Assembly: GCA_020024325.1 (NCBI GenBank)
Contig: JAHHTY010000024.1
Coordinates: 1-28,990 of the forward strand
Direction: 5' to 3'
DNA length: 28,990 bases
Source: Negativibacillus sp.
Lineage (GTDB): Bacteria > Bacillota > Clostridia > Oscillospirales > Ruminococcaceae
Notes under the pieces: model-generated
Told to the model about the DNA's origin: nothing
What the model saw: only the letters and a program-made list of their open reading frames with translations
Database searches by the model: none
Shown here: positions 1 through 7,176 of the stretch, piece by piece
Layout of the letters: the number at the start of each line of letters is the position of its first letter
How positions within the stretch are numbered: position 1 is the first letter of the stretch
Made by a program: the position numbers and the translations under genes

Positions 1-685
1 TTATTGTTACGACATTAAAATGCCAGAAGCGTTTTTCATATTCCTGCTCTTCTGCTGTCATCTGCTGAAAATCCGACTTGCCAAGGAGCTTTGGATGAAA
101 AGCAGATTCCCTCCAAAGGATTATTCCCTGTGCTTCAAAGCTATATTCTGTTGCAAGGTCTTTGTCATCTTCTTGAAAACTGCACAAAGAAGCATAGATT
201 TTCTCCAGCTGCGCTACTGCATTTTCTGCCTTTTCTTTAAAAACATCCACACCATTGAGTGTCACCGATACCTCTGATGCAAGGCTGTCATACAGTGTGA
301 TTTCATAAACCTTGTTTTTTTCATAAGCAATGCTGCACACAAGCTCATTCTTTCCGTCCTTCGTTTGCATTTCATAAAAGCAAAGTTTGCTTTCATCAAA
401 ACCATCTTCCATCTCTGCTTGCCCTAAAATTGATTCTGCCTGTTCTCTTGTCATGCCAAAATAAATTTTTCCTGCTCCTTGCTGAGGCAACAGCTTGATT
501 GTTCCCAATTCTGCCATCTTTTTATGAGTGTTTTCCTGCCCTTGCTCTCTGTGTTTTGCCTGTTCTGCCAGGTCCTGCAAAAAAGCGGTAATATCCATAT
601 CCTCCAAAGGAGCATTGCCGTCCTGCTGCAAGCTCTCTAAAATTCCTTTGAATAAATCCTTTTTCCCATCTTGATTGTCTGTCAT
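1..685 (-). CDS. Uncharacterised protein, C-terminus beyond window
   Basis: An ATG at 685 opens a frame that stays open for 228 codons to the window edge, so the C-terminus is missing. The start follows a GAGGA ribosome binding site and a promoter at 736-764. The N-terminal part (about residues 1-60) is charged and looks helical (LESLQQ, FLQDLAEQAK). Next comes a segment reading KIYFGMTREQAESILGQAE, a 'GMTxxQxxxILG' pattern seen in several small secreted or immunity-like families. The rest is acidic, with alternating short strands and helices. No signal peptide or membrane segment is visible. I do not recognise the family and assign no function. It is certainly coding by length and codon pattern. 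Confidence 0.8.
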   Translation of the reverse strand, partial: MTDNQDGKKDLFKGILESLQQDGNAPLEDMDITAFLQDLAEQAKHREQGQENTHKKMAELGTIKLLPQQGAGKIYFGMTREQAESILGQAEMEDGFDESKLCFYEMQTKDGKNELVCSIAYEKNKVYEITLYDSLASEVSVTLNGVDVFKEKAENAVAQLEKIYASLCSFQEDDKDLATEYSFEAQGIILWRESAFHPKLLGKSDFQQMTAEEQEYEKRFWHFNVVTI

Positions 686-735
686 TCTTTTTCCTCATTT
701 CTGTCAATATTTTAAGATGGCTGATACTTTGCTTT

Positions 736-764
736 ATTATATCTCTGATACGCTAGAAACGCAA
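736..764 (-). promoter_or_regulatory. Promoter for the gene at 1-685
   Basis: On the minus strand TTGCGT (764-759) and TATAAT (741-736) are separated by 17 nt. The predicted transcription start is near 729, about 45 nt before the ATG at 685. The perfect -10 and correct spacing support a sigma-A type promoter; the -35 is a moderate match. Confidence 0.55.
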
Positions 765-1181
765 GCTGACTTTATTCTATACCTTTTTGAATGCAGTTGG
801 ATTTCTGTTTTTAAAGCGTTTTCTATATTATCTATACCTATTTTGCAAAGGTTTTCTTCACTTTTATTTTATTACAATCACTTATGCAAAGCGGATAATA
901 CCCACCGTTTCAATTTTAAAACAACTGTATTTTTCTATCTTATTTTATGTAAATTATCAGTATATTTATAAAACCACCAAAGTAAGATTTGTACATCAGA
1001 AAAAAGATAAAACGAAATCGGATCACTCGAAACATTTATTATAAAGCCAGTATGCCATTCTCATCCAAGATTTTGCATCTCTATAGCATTGACCGTGAAC
1101 AAGAGCAGCTGACGGCTATCCTACCAATTTGCTCATTTTTACTACTTTTGTCGTATAATAATGTAAAATATTTTCATACCG
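765..1181. other. AT-rich gene-free stretch
   Basis: Between the gene at 1-685 and iadA lies an AT-rich stretch. Short open frames on the plus strand here have low-complexity Phe/Tyr/Leu-rich translations, no convincing ribosome binding sites and no family resemblance. I see no RNA gene or repeat in it. A decayed gene cannot be excluded. Confidence 0.5.
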
Positions 1182-1216
1182 AAAAAAACGGACTCAAAAT
1201 GAGTCCGTTTTTTTTT
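1182..1216 (-). terminator. Terminator after iadA (possibly bidirectional)
   Basis: CGGACTC (1189-1195) pairs with GAGTCCG (1201-1207) around an AAAAT loop. T-tracts flank it on both strands. It begins 5 nt past the iadA stop codon, so it terminates the minus-strand transcript, and its symmetry would allow termination in both directions. Confidence 0.9.
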
Positions 1217-1220
1217 GGAT

Positions 1221-2366
1221 TTATTTTTCGTATGTTCCCTTAACGATTACTGTTTTATTTTGCATCATCAATTTTCCGTTTGCCATGACAGTGTTGATAG
1301 AAAAATTTTCGTCTATTAAAAGAAGGTCTGCATCTGCACCGATACGGATGCATCCCTTTTTGGGAAACAACCCCAGAGATTGTGCTGTATTGGATGTTGC
1401 AAAGGTCAAGGCTTCCTCTAAGCTAAACTGAAAGTCTTTCACCAAAGAAATTACTGTTGTAAAAACAGTATCAACCGGAGAATAACCAATTTTTACCAGA
1501 TTCCCCATATGATCATAGCTGGACCAACTTCCCATTCCGTCTGAGCTTAAAGTAATTCGATTCATTTTCACGCCTTTTTGTTTTGCCTCTGCCACAAAAG
1601 ACGCTGTTGGATATTTGCCCGAAGCTTCACAGGTCATATCAATATATCCGCCTTGATTTGCAAAATCAAAGGCTTGCTCCATCAAGTTACGGTTTCTTGT
1701 AACATGAGTTGGATGGAACACCTTCATCGGAATAGAAGTTCTCCTCAACGCCTCTCTCACCGGTTCCAATCCTCGGCTGTCGTCTCCCATATGCAGAACA
1801 ACCATTCCGCATTTTCCGGACAACATACCTGCTACACGGGCATCACTTCCCAGCCGTATCAACTCATCCACTGTAACATTTGGGGCACGGTGATCCGATA
1901 AAGCCAGCTTTACACCAATCATTTCGTCAATAAAGGCGATGTCTTTCTTTACTTCTCCTGTTAAGGTAACACTTGGATAACCATAGGAACCTGTACAAGT
2001 ATAGACAGAGATTCCTTCTTCCTTTAAAGCTTTTGCTTTTGCCAGCAAATTTTCTACATTGCGTGTAATTCCGTCTGTCCCCAGCAGACCGACTACTGTG
2101 GTCACTCCTCCGGAAATCAACTCGCTAAGACTTACCGGGGGAACCTGTGTATGAAAACTACCTTCTCCTCCTCCGCCGGTAATATGAACATGTGGATCGA
2201 TAATACCCGGTATCAAACATTTACCCTGTCCGTCAATCACCTTGCAGCAGGATAATTGCAGCTCTATTTCATCAGCAATTGCTTCGATTTTTCCACCGCA
2301 AACCAGTACATCCTTCACACCAAGATATTCCGGTGCATATACTTTTGCTTGTTTTATTAAAATCAT
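1221..2366 (-). CDS. iadA: Beta-aspartyl-peptidase (isoaspartyl dipeptidase)
   Basis: A 381-residue amidohydrolase of peptidase family M38. It hydrolyses beta-aspartyl dipeptides released when proteins with isoaspartate damage are degraded. The binuclear zinc ligands can be read directly: H59 and H61 (PHVHITGGGGEG), the carbamylated lysine K153 (GVK), H192 (LHMGD), H221 (HPTH) and D276 (SSDGMGS). All sit exactly nine residues earlier than in the E. coli enzyme as I recall its numbering. The substrate-contact E68 and the active-site Y128 (GSYGYP) also match. The length is normal and the enzyme is likely cytosolic. The ATG follows an AGGAGG site. The gene appears monocistronic, with its own promoter and terminator. 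Confidence 0.95.
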   Translation of the reverse strand: MILIKQAKVYAPEYLGVKDVLVCGGKIEAIADEIELQLSCCKVIDGQGKCLIPGIIDPHVHITGGGGEGSFHTQVPPVSLSELISGGVTTVVGLLGTDGITRNVENLLAKAKALKEEGISVYTCTGSYGYPSVTLTGEVKKDIAFIDEMIGVKLALSDHRAPNVTVDELIRLGSDARVAGMLSGKCGMVVLHMGDDSRGLEPVREALRRTSIPMKVFHPTHVTRNRNLMEQAFDFANQGGYIDMTCEASGKYPTASFVAEAKQKGVKMNRITLSSDGMGSWSSYDHMGNLVKIGYSPVDTVFTTVISLVKDFQFSLEEALTFATSNTAQSLGLFPKKGCIRIGADADLLLIDENFSINTVMANGKLMMQNKTVIVKGTYEK

Positions 2367-2397
2367 TGGCTTTCCTCCTGGAATTATATTTTACTCT

Positions 2398-2428
2398 ATT
2401 TTAGCACAAATATATAGTAAATACTATA
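2398..2428 (-). promoter_or_regulatory. Putative iadA promoter and palindromic operator
   Basis: On the minus strand an extended -10 (TGCTAAAAT, 2406-2398) lies about 30 nt before the iadA start. Immediately upstream is a palindrome, TATAGTA-aa-TACTATA (2413-2428), placed where the -35 region would be. The -35 itself is weak, so a regulator binding the palindrome is plausible. No regulator gene is adjacent. Confidence 0.45.
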
Positions 2429-2546
2429 CTTATTACCTGATATTTTGAATAAAATCAACTTTTTGGAATAAAGTTTAAGATTTTTATTAGAATTTAGATA
2501 TAATTTATATTTTTCACTTTACTTATTCATCAGTAAAGTGCCTATC

Positions 2547-2584
2547 AAAAAAAATCCCTTCCCAAAACAGGAAGGGATTTTTTT
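2547..2584 (-). terminator. Terminator after the DUF1266 gene
   Basis: TCCCTTCC (2555-2562) pairs with GGAAGGGA (2570-2577), followed on the minus strand by a run of T. It begins immediately past the stop of the gene at 2589-3314. The A/T tracts on both sides allow bidirectional function. Confidence 0.88.
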
Positions 2585-2588
2585 AATA

Positions 2589-3314
2589 TTAAATGACCGG
2601 TCTGGTATTCCAATCTAAAGTAAACGGTCCCTTTATCTTATCTTGATACAGTTGCTCCACCAGATGGATTCGATGGGCAAGACTGCTGGAAAGATTTTGT
2701 TTATCCTCTTGCGTTTGAAAAGCATAACCCAACAAATAACTGTTTGTCAACTCTTCCCAACAGGAAAAAGCCGCTTGCAGAGTCTTTGCAAATTCTAAGC
2801 ACAGATTAAATGTTTCCTCTTGTTCGATGTGTCCCACCATAAATCCAGCTTCTGCGGCATAAATTGCCCGGGAAATGTCGTATCCCAGCAATGCCCTTTT
2901 ATCATAGGCTTTATATCCCTGAATCATATCATAAAGCCAACGTCGTTGATAAAGTTCCAGCTGCGGAAACAAATCGTCCATACACAGCTGCTCTCGTGAC
3001 AGATCAAAAAAGCCACGTTCCCGATACTCCTCCATCAAATGATTATAATGAAACCGAACCCCCGTTTGGCTAAGTTCATTCAATTTTTCCAGCAATTCTT
3101 CCCGATTTACCACACGATACTCTTCCTGAAGCATACTATAATCTTTTTGCACCCGTTCTTTTTTCCCTGCATAATAGCCGCCGAATATTCTCCAATCTTT
3201 GTTATTTGCAATAAAGATGGGAGCTACCGCTGCATTACACCACAACATCAGCGGATGATTTGAAAATTCTCGCTGAATTTTTCGTTGAGGATTCCCGTAA
3301 GAAGAAAATAGCAT
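2589..3314 (-). CDS. DUF1266 domain-containing protein
   Basis: A 241-residue protein. The C-terminal half carries the DUF1266 signature: YDISRAIYAAEAGFMVGHI (about residues 143-161), then an LQAAFSCWEELTNSYLLGY block in which the W-E-E and Y-L-L-G residues are the recognisable family core. The N-terminal third is rich in Tyr/Arg and mentions no known motif. There is no signal peptide or membrane segment. DUF1266 proteins have no established biochemical role. The gene starts 47 nt after the nitroreductase stop with no terminator between them, so the two are probably cotranscribed, with a terminator just behind this gene. Confidence 0.8.
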   Translation of the reverse strand: MLFSSYGNPQRKIQREFSNHPLMLWCNAAVAPIFIANNKDWRIFGGYYAGKKERVQKDYSMLQEEYRVVNREELLEKLNELSQTGVRFHYNHLMEEYRERGFFDLSREQLCMDDLFPQLELYQRRWLYDMIQGYKAYDKRALLGYDISRAIYAAEAGFMVGHIEQEETFNLCLEFAKTLQAAFSCWEELTNSYLLGYAFQTQEDKQNLSSSLAHRIHLVEQLYQDKIKGPFTLDWNTRPVI

Positions 3315-3361
3315 AATCCTTCACCTCATTTTACTATATGTATTTAAAAGCAAAATTATTA

Positions 3362-4180
3362 CTATTTAGGTCGTATATTGGGGTTTAAAAGTCGTCCGTT
3401 CCAGTTTTTCATTGCTACACGGACAGAGCGTGCCATCTCCTTGCTAAATTCAGCTCCTGTTTTGCGTGCATAAAATGCCTGTGCAAAATTATCTGCATGA
3501 TAAGGATTTTTCTTTTCATCTTCTTCATAACGGAATGTCTTTTCCCTCTCTGCAAACATTTCTTGATACTCTTGCGGTGTCAGATGATGATACCTCTCAT
3601 CAAAGACAATATATTTTCTATCAAAACGAGGGCGCGGCTGTGGTCGTTTTTCTTTGTGATAATATCCCAAACACAGCATCGCAATTGGGAAAGCCCATTC
3701 CGGCAGGTCAAAGTACTTTTGATGAAGTTCATAGTTCTCCAAGACATCTCCGATATAACAAGAGCCTATCCCGAGAGATTCCGCCGCAATGACCGCATTC
3801 TGTGCTGCTGCCATTGCATCTTCAATGGCAAGCAACAAATCGGACTCTTGCGGAGCTTCAAAGTTTAATTTTTCGCGTTCACAATATTCGGCTACACCAT
3901 TTAATCGGTAATAATCAAACCATCTTTGGTGGTCTGCCAGAAAGATGAGGATAACCGATGCTTTTTGCACAAAAGCCTGATGGTCACAGGTTTGGGAGAG
4001 AAACTTTTTTGTTTCTTTGTCCCGAACAACAATTATAGAATAGAGCATCTGGTTACCTGCTGTGGGTGCCCGCATTGCTGCCTGTAAAATTTGATCTAAT
4101 ATTTCCCGGGAAATTTCCCTGTCATCATACACCCGCAAAGATGTCCTGTTTTTCATTGTCTGCAAAACTGAATTTGACAT
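3362..4180 (-). CDS. Nitroreductase family protein (NfsA-like)
   Basis: A 272-residue flavin-dependent oxidoreductase of the nitroreductase superfamily. The FMN phosphate-binding start motif NRTSLRVYDD (residues 11-20) is present, followed by the APTAGNQ segment (about 38-44) and a GIGSCYIGD loop (about 137-145). The C-terminal extension and overall length fit the NfsA/FRP subgroup rather than the short NfsB type. Family members use NAD(P)H to reduce quinones, nitroaromatics or flavins; the native substrate cannot be read from sequence. It has its own promoter and is probably cotranscribed with the downstream DUF1266 gene. Confidence 0.9.
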   Translation of the reverse strand: MSNSVLQTMKNRTSLRVYDDREISREILDQILQAAMRAPTAGNQMLYSIIVVRDKETKKFLSQTCDHQAFVQKASVILIFLADHQRWFDYYRLNGVAEYCEREKLNFEAPQESDLLLAIEDAMAAAQNAVIAAESLGIGSCYIGDVLENYELHQKYFDLPEWAFPIAMLCLGYYHKEKRPQPRPRFDRKYIVFDERYHHLTPQEYQEMFAEREKTFRYEEDEKKNPYHADNFAQAFYARKTGAEFSKEMARSVRVAMKNWNGRLLNPNIRPK

Positions 4181-4242
4181 CTTCTTCCCTTCTTTCTTTT
4201 ACCTTTATCAAAAATATTGCAAAAGGAACATCTGATATTTTT

Positions 4243-4271
4243 AGTATAATCCTTTTTATTTCGGGATACAA
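4243..4271 (-). promoter_or_regulatory. Promoter for the nitroreductase gene
   Basis: TTGTAT (4271-4266) and TATACT (4248-4243) on the minus strand are separated by exactly 17 nt. The start would be near 4236, leaving a leader of about 55 nt before the ATG at 4180. It lies downstream of the terminator at 4321-4352, so the gene does not depend on transcription from the ribosomal operon or from the small RNA. Confidence 0.65.
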
Positions 4272-4320
4272 GGCAGAAAATATGAACGAAAGAGAGGAAG
4301 CAATCTATATTTTAGGGCAA

Positions 4321-4352
4321 AAGAAAAGAGCCCCGGCGTCCCGGAGCTCTTT
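4321..4352 (-). terminator. Strong terminator downstream of rplQ and the small RNA
   Basis: On the minus strand AAAGAGC (4352-4346) plus CCGG (4344-4341) pair with CCGG (4336-4333) and GCTCTTT (4331-4325), with a four-base loop and one mismatch. A T-rich tail (TTTTCTTTTG) follows. It ends the candidate small RNA and any read-through from the ribosomal operon. Confidence 0.92.
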
Positions 4353-4443
4353 CCCCCACAACACTTTATCAGGCGAATGCGTCCATTCATGAACCAACCT
4401 GATCACAATCGGTTCTACCCGAAAAGTATCATGGAAATGTTAC
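4321..4443 (-). ncRNA. Candidate structured small RNA downstream of rplQ
   Basis: A promoter (4450-4478) and terminator (4321-4352) bound a transcript of about 120 nt with no convincing open frame. By hand the RNA folds as a closed multi-helix unit. P1 pairs 4433-4423 with 4367-4357: 11 consecutive pairs including G-U. P2 is UCGG-GUAGAA-CCGA (4422-4409). P3 is AUCAGG (4403-4398) with CCUGAU (4373-4368), capped by GAAUG-GACG-CAUUC (4388-4375). The terminator follows. GAACC (4415-4411) can alternatively pair with GGUUC (4395-4391), overlapping P2, which would give two states. It matches no housekeeping RNA I know (not SRP, 6S or tmRNA). It may be a trans-acting sRNA or a riboswitch-like element. 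Confidence 0.6.
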
Positions 4444-4449
4444 CTGTAC

Positions 4450-4478
4450 ATAATAGCACAGGATATAAATGATGTCAA
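4450..4478 (-). promoter_or_regulatory. Near-consensus promoter downstream of rplQ
   Basis: On the minus strand a perfect -35 TTGACA (4478-4473), a 17 nt spacer and TATTAT (4455-4450) make the best-looking promoter in the left half of the window. The predicted start is about 4443-4445. The only thing before the next terminator is the candidate small RNA. An inverted repeat, AGGGTC/GACCCT (4478-4498), overlaps its -35 edge. Confidence 0.8.
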
Positions 4479-4527
4479 GGGTCTATCATTTTGACCCTGT
4501 CATCCTGCCGAAAAACTTTTCGACAGG
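4478..4527 (-). repeat. Two hairpins in the rplQ 3' region
   Basis: Two inverted repeats sit between the rplQ stop and the small-RNA promoter. In one, CCTG-C-CGAAAA (4504-4514) pairs with TTTTCG-A-CAGG (4517-4527), one mismatch and a two-base loop. In the other, AGGGTC (4478-4483) pairs with GACCCT (4493-4498). Neither has a T-tract on the minus strand, so they look like 3'-end stabilising or processing structures, or an operator, rather than intrinsic terminators. Confidence 0.6.
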
Positions 4528-4576
4528 ACCGATTATATCGATATATCCGGTGATACTGAAAGAAACTTTCAAGCAA

Positions 4577-4918
4577 CTAGATCAGTTCGATAATTGCCAT
4601 CTCAGCTGCGTCACCGCGGCGAGGACCGATCTTAATGATTCGGCAGTAACCGCCGTTTCTCTCTTTGTATTTTGGAGCAATATCATCAAAGACTTTCTTT
4701 GCAACGGTTTCCTTTGTAACATAAGAATAAACCTGACGCTTAGAATGGAGGTCATCCTGCTTTGCCTTTGTGATGATTTTTTCAGTCATTGCCTTGACTT
4801 CTTTTGCTCTTGTAACTGTGGTTTCAATCTTGCCGTTTTCCAGCAGGAATGTTACCATCGCTCTGAGCATAGCCGTTCTGCTAGCAGTGGCTCTGCCGAG
4901 TTTTCTGGTGCCTGGCAT
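4577..4918 (-). CDS. rplQ: 50S ribosomal protein L17
   Basis: 113 residues, typical of short bacterial L17. It starts with MPGTRKLGRATASRTAMLRA, the conserved Arg-rich N-terminus that contacts 23S rRNA, and ends with RIIKIGPRRGDAAEMAIIEL. L17 lies near the peptide exit tunnel. It is the last gene of the superoperon, 42 nt after rpoA, in the usual bacterial order. Downstream are hairpins, a separate promoter and a terminator. Confidence 0.97.
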   Translation of the reverse strand: MPGTRKLGRATASRTAMLRAMVTFLLENGKIETTVTRAKEVKAMTEKIITKAKQDDLHSKRQVYSYVTKETVAKKVFDDIAPKYKERNGGYCRIIKIGPRRGDAAEMAIIELI

Positions 4919-4960
4919 CCAAATTCACTCCTTTTTAATGGATTATGGAATGTATCTCAA

Positions 4961-5959
4961 CTATTCGTCGCTTTTGGTAAGACTAAATCCAAGAGAATCG
5001 AGCTTTGCAAGAACTTCTTCCAAAGATTTTTTGCCCAGATTTCTTACCTTCATCATTTCGTCCTGTGATTTGTTAATCAAATCACTTACTGTATTCACGC
5101 CTGCACGTTTGAGGCAGTTGAATGCACGTACGGAGAGGTCGAGCTCTTCAATGGTCATCTCAAGAACTTTTTCCTTACCGGTATCTTCCTGAGTATCCAT
5201 GATTTCTGTGTTGCTCACTTCTTCGGAAAGGTCAACGAAGTGATTGAGTTGTCTATTGAGGATTTTCGCAGAAAGGCTGACAGCTTCTTTCGCAGAGATT
5301 GTGCCGTCTGTCCACACTTCCAGCGTCAATTTATCATAGTCTGTAATCTGCTCTACACGAGTGTTTTCAACAGTATAATTTACCTTTAATACAGGGGTGT
5401 AGATACTGTCGATATAAATCTTGCTCAATGCGGCTTTATCAACCTGTGCTTTATCCTGCATTGGTTTGTCAAGATTTTTGTCCTTAGCAATCTGTTTGTT
5501 CTTTTCGGAAGAAACATATCCCTGTCCCTTGTCCAGAACAATTTCCATACGAAGAACAGCATTTGGTCCGAGTGTTGCAATATGCATGCTTGGGTCCAGA
5601 ATTTCAACATCAGAGTCGCACTGGATAGATCCGGCGGTAACTTCACCTTCGCCCTCTGCATTGATATAAACAACCTTTGGTCCGTCACTGTATAGTTTTG
5701 CAGTTAAACCTTTGATGTTGAGGACGATTTCTGTTACGTCCTCTTTTACGCCCTCAATAGTTGAGAATTCGTGTTGTACGCCATCAATTTTAATTGATGT
5801 GACTGCAACACCAGGAAGCGAGGAGAGCAACACACGTCTCAGGCTGTTGCCTAATGTTGTTCCGAAACCTCTGTCAAGCGGTTCTACAACAAATCTGCCG
5901 TATGTTCCATCAGATTTAAGTTCTGCGGTCTCAATCTTTGGTTCGATTATCTTTACCAT
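4961..5959 (-). CDS. rpoA: DNA-directed RNA polymerase subunit alpha
   Basis: 332 residues, longer than the usual 310-315. The N-terminal dimerisation domain (about 1-245) has RGFGTTLGNSLRRVLLSSLPG (30-50, Arg/Gly-rich assembly motif) and DSIYTPVLKVNYTVENTRV. The C-terminal DNA/activator-binding domain (about 265-332) has the helix-hairpin-helix NLGKKSLEEVLAKL. Between GYVSSEKNK (148-155) and IDSIYTPV (183-190) there are about 17 extra, lysine/aspartate-rich residues relative to B. subtilis alpha as I recall it. The gene lies between rpsD and rplQ as usual, preceded by an unusually long 143 nt spacer. Confidence 0.97.
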   Translation of the reverse strand: MVKIIEPKIETAELKSDGTYGRFVVEPLDRGFGTTLGNSLRRVLLSSLPGVAVTSIKIDGVQHEFSTIEGVKEDVTEIVLNIKGLTAKLYSDGPKVVYINAEGEGEVTAGSIQCDSDVEILDPSMHIATLGPNAVLRMEIVLDKGQGYVSSEKNKQIAKDKNLDKPMQDKAQVDKAALSKIYIDSIYTPVLKVNYTVENTRVEQITDYDKLTLEVWTDGTISAKEAVSLSAKILNRQLNHFVDLSEEVSNTEIMDTQEDTGKEKVLEMTIEELDLSVRAFNCLKRAGVNTVSDLINKSQDEMMKVRNLGKKSLEEVLAKLDSLGFSLTKSDE

Positions 5960-6038
5960 TATAACCCTCCTTAAATGGCAGCGACGTTTAAGCCGCCGTT
6001 ATTTTCGCGTTCCCATGCTGATGTAAAATTGTTCTCCA

Positions 6039-6096
6039 ATCACAGCAGGGTTCTGCTGTGATGTTAAGCTTTGTTGCTTTTATGATAAAACAGCAA
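6039..6096 (-). promoter_or_regulatory. Hairpins in the rpsD-rpoA spacer
   Basis: The 143 nt spacer contains a perfect 10 bp hairpin, ATCACAGCAG-GGTT-CTGCTGTGAT (6039-6062), and a second imperfect one (6074-6096, TTGCT/AGCAA outer pairs plus an A/T inner stem). Neither has a T-tract on the minus strand. They could be RNase processing or stability elements, or a ribosomal-protein binding site that sets rpoA expression. Confidence 0.5.
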
Positions 6097-6102
6097 TGGC
6101 TA

Positions 6103-6729
6103 TTATTTGGAGTACAACTCAACAATGAGATGTTCTTCAACATCGAGATCGATATCTTCGCGATTTGGAAGGTTAACAACTTTAACGGTGGTGTTGTCTT
6201 TATCCATATCCAGCCACTGTGGAACCGGACGGGAACCGTTAGCTTCCATAATAGCTTTGAATTTATCAGAAGATTTGCTGCCTTCTGCCAAAGCAACAAC
6301 GTCGCCTGCTTTCAGAAGAATAGATGGAATGTTAGCTTTGTGGCCGTTTACTGTGAAATGACCATGTCTAACCAGCTGTCTTGCTTCTGCTCTGGAAGAT
6401 GCCATGCCTGCTCTGTAAACAACATTGTCGATACGGCTTTCCAGGATTCTGAGCAGGTTTTCACCAGCCATACCCTGCTGTTTTTCAGCCATTTCAAAAT
6501 ATTTAGCAAACTGACCTTCAAGAACGCCATAAAAACGTCTGGTCTTCTGTTTTGCACGGAGCTGAAGTCCGTACTCGGAAACTTTTTTACGGTTCTGACC
6601 ATGCTGACCCGGAGCGTAGCTTCTGCGGGACAGAGCACATTTATCAGAGTAGCATCTCTCGCCTTTGAGGAACAATTTCTGTCCTTCACGACGGCAGAGT
6701 TTGCAAACCGCACCTGTATATCTTGCCAT
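6103..6729 (-). CDS. rpsD: 30S ribosomal protein S4
   Basis: 208 residues, full length. It is the zinc-binding 'C+' form: cysteines at 9, 12, 26 and 31 in the N-terminal segment (VCKLCRREG, CYSDKC). The S4 RNA-binding domain follows at about 97-160 (RIDNVVYRAGMASSRAEARQ). S4 nucleates 16S rRNA assembly and in many bacteria represses its own operon. It lies in the alpha operon between rpsK and rpoA, 24 nt after rpsK. Confidence 0.97.
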   Translation of the reverse strand: MARYTGAVCKLCRREGQKLFLKGERCYSDKCALSRRSYAPGQHGQNRKKVSEYGLQLRAKQKTRRFYGVLEGQFAKYFEMAEKQQGMAGENLLRILESRIDNVVYRAGMASSRAEARQLVRHGHFTVNGHKANIPSILLKAGDVVALAEGSKSSDKFKAIMEANGSRPVPQWLDMDKDNTTVKVVNLPNREDIDLDVEEHLIVELYSK

Positions 6730-6753
6730 ATTCTTTGTACCTCCCTAATCAGA

Positions 6754-7158
6754 TTACACGCGTCTTCTCTTAGGTGGACGGCAGCCGTTATGAGGAATTG
6801 GAGTAACGTCCTTGATCATGTTTACTTCAAGACCTGCTGCCTGCAGTGCGCGGATTGCAGCCTCACGGCCGGAACCCGGTCCTTTAACGAATACTTCTAC
6901 GGATTTAAGTCCGTGAATCATAGCAGCTTTTGCAGCTGTTTCAGCGGCTGTCTGTGCAGCGAATGGAGTGGATTTTCTGGAACCTCTGAAGCCCAGACCA
7001 CCTGCGCTTGCCCAGGAAATTGCGTTGCCCTGAGTGTCTGTAATAGTAACAATGGTATTGTTAAAAGTAGACTGGATATGAGCAGCACCGCGTTCAATAT
7101 TTTTACGTTCACGACGTCTTGGTGTGGTGGCTTTTTTTCCGTTAGTAGCTTTAGCCAT
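6754..7158 (-). CDS. rpsK: 30S ribosomal protein S11
   Basis: 134 residues. The conserved core [23 protein letters not shown]-like segment (here [20 protein letters not shown]) and the C-terminal [18 protein letters not shown] tail are diagnostic. S11 sits on the 30S platform and contacts the 3' domain of 16S rRNA. It has a lysine-rich N-terminus. It follows rpsM by 18 nt. Confidence 0.97.
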   Translation of the reverse strand: [134 protein letters not shown]

Positions 7159-7176
7159 TTCTCAATATCCCTCCCC

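Noticed and set aside
675..1243. Plus-strand frames of 84-98 codons in the gap before iadA
   Set aside because: Low-complexity AT-rich translations, overlapping one another and the iadA terminator, with no ribosome binding sites.
4409..4422. Resemblance of CGGGTAGAACCG to the T-box antiterminator consensus
   Set aside because: The invariant UGGN bulge is not present (UAGA here), there is no specifier stem, and no aminoacyl-tRNA synthetase or amino acid gene follows. Treated as chance.
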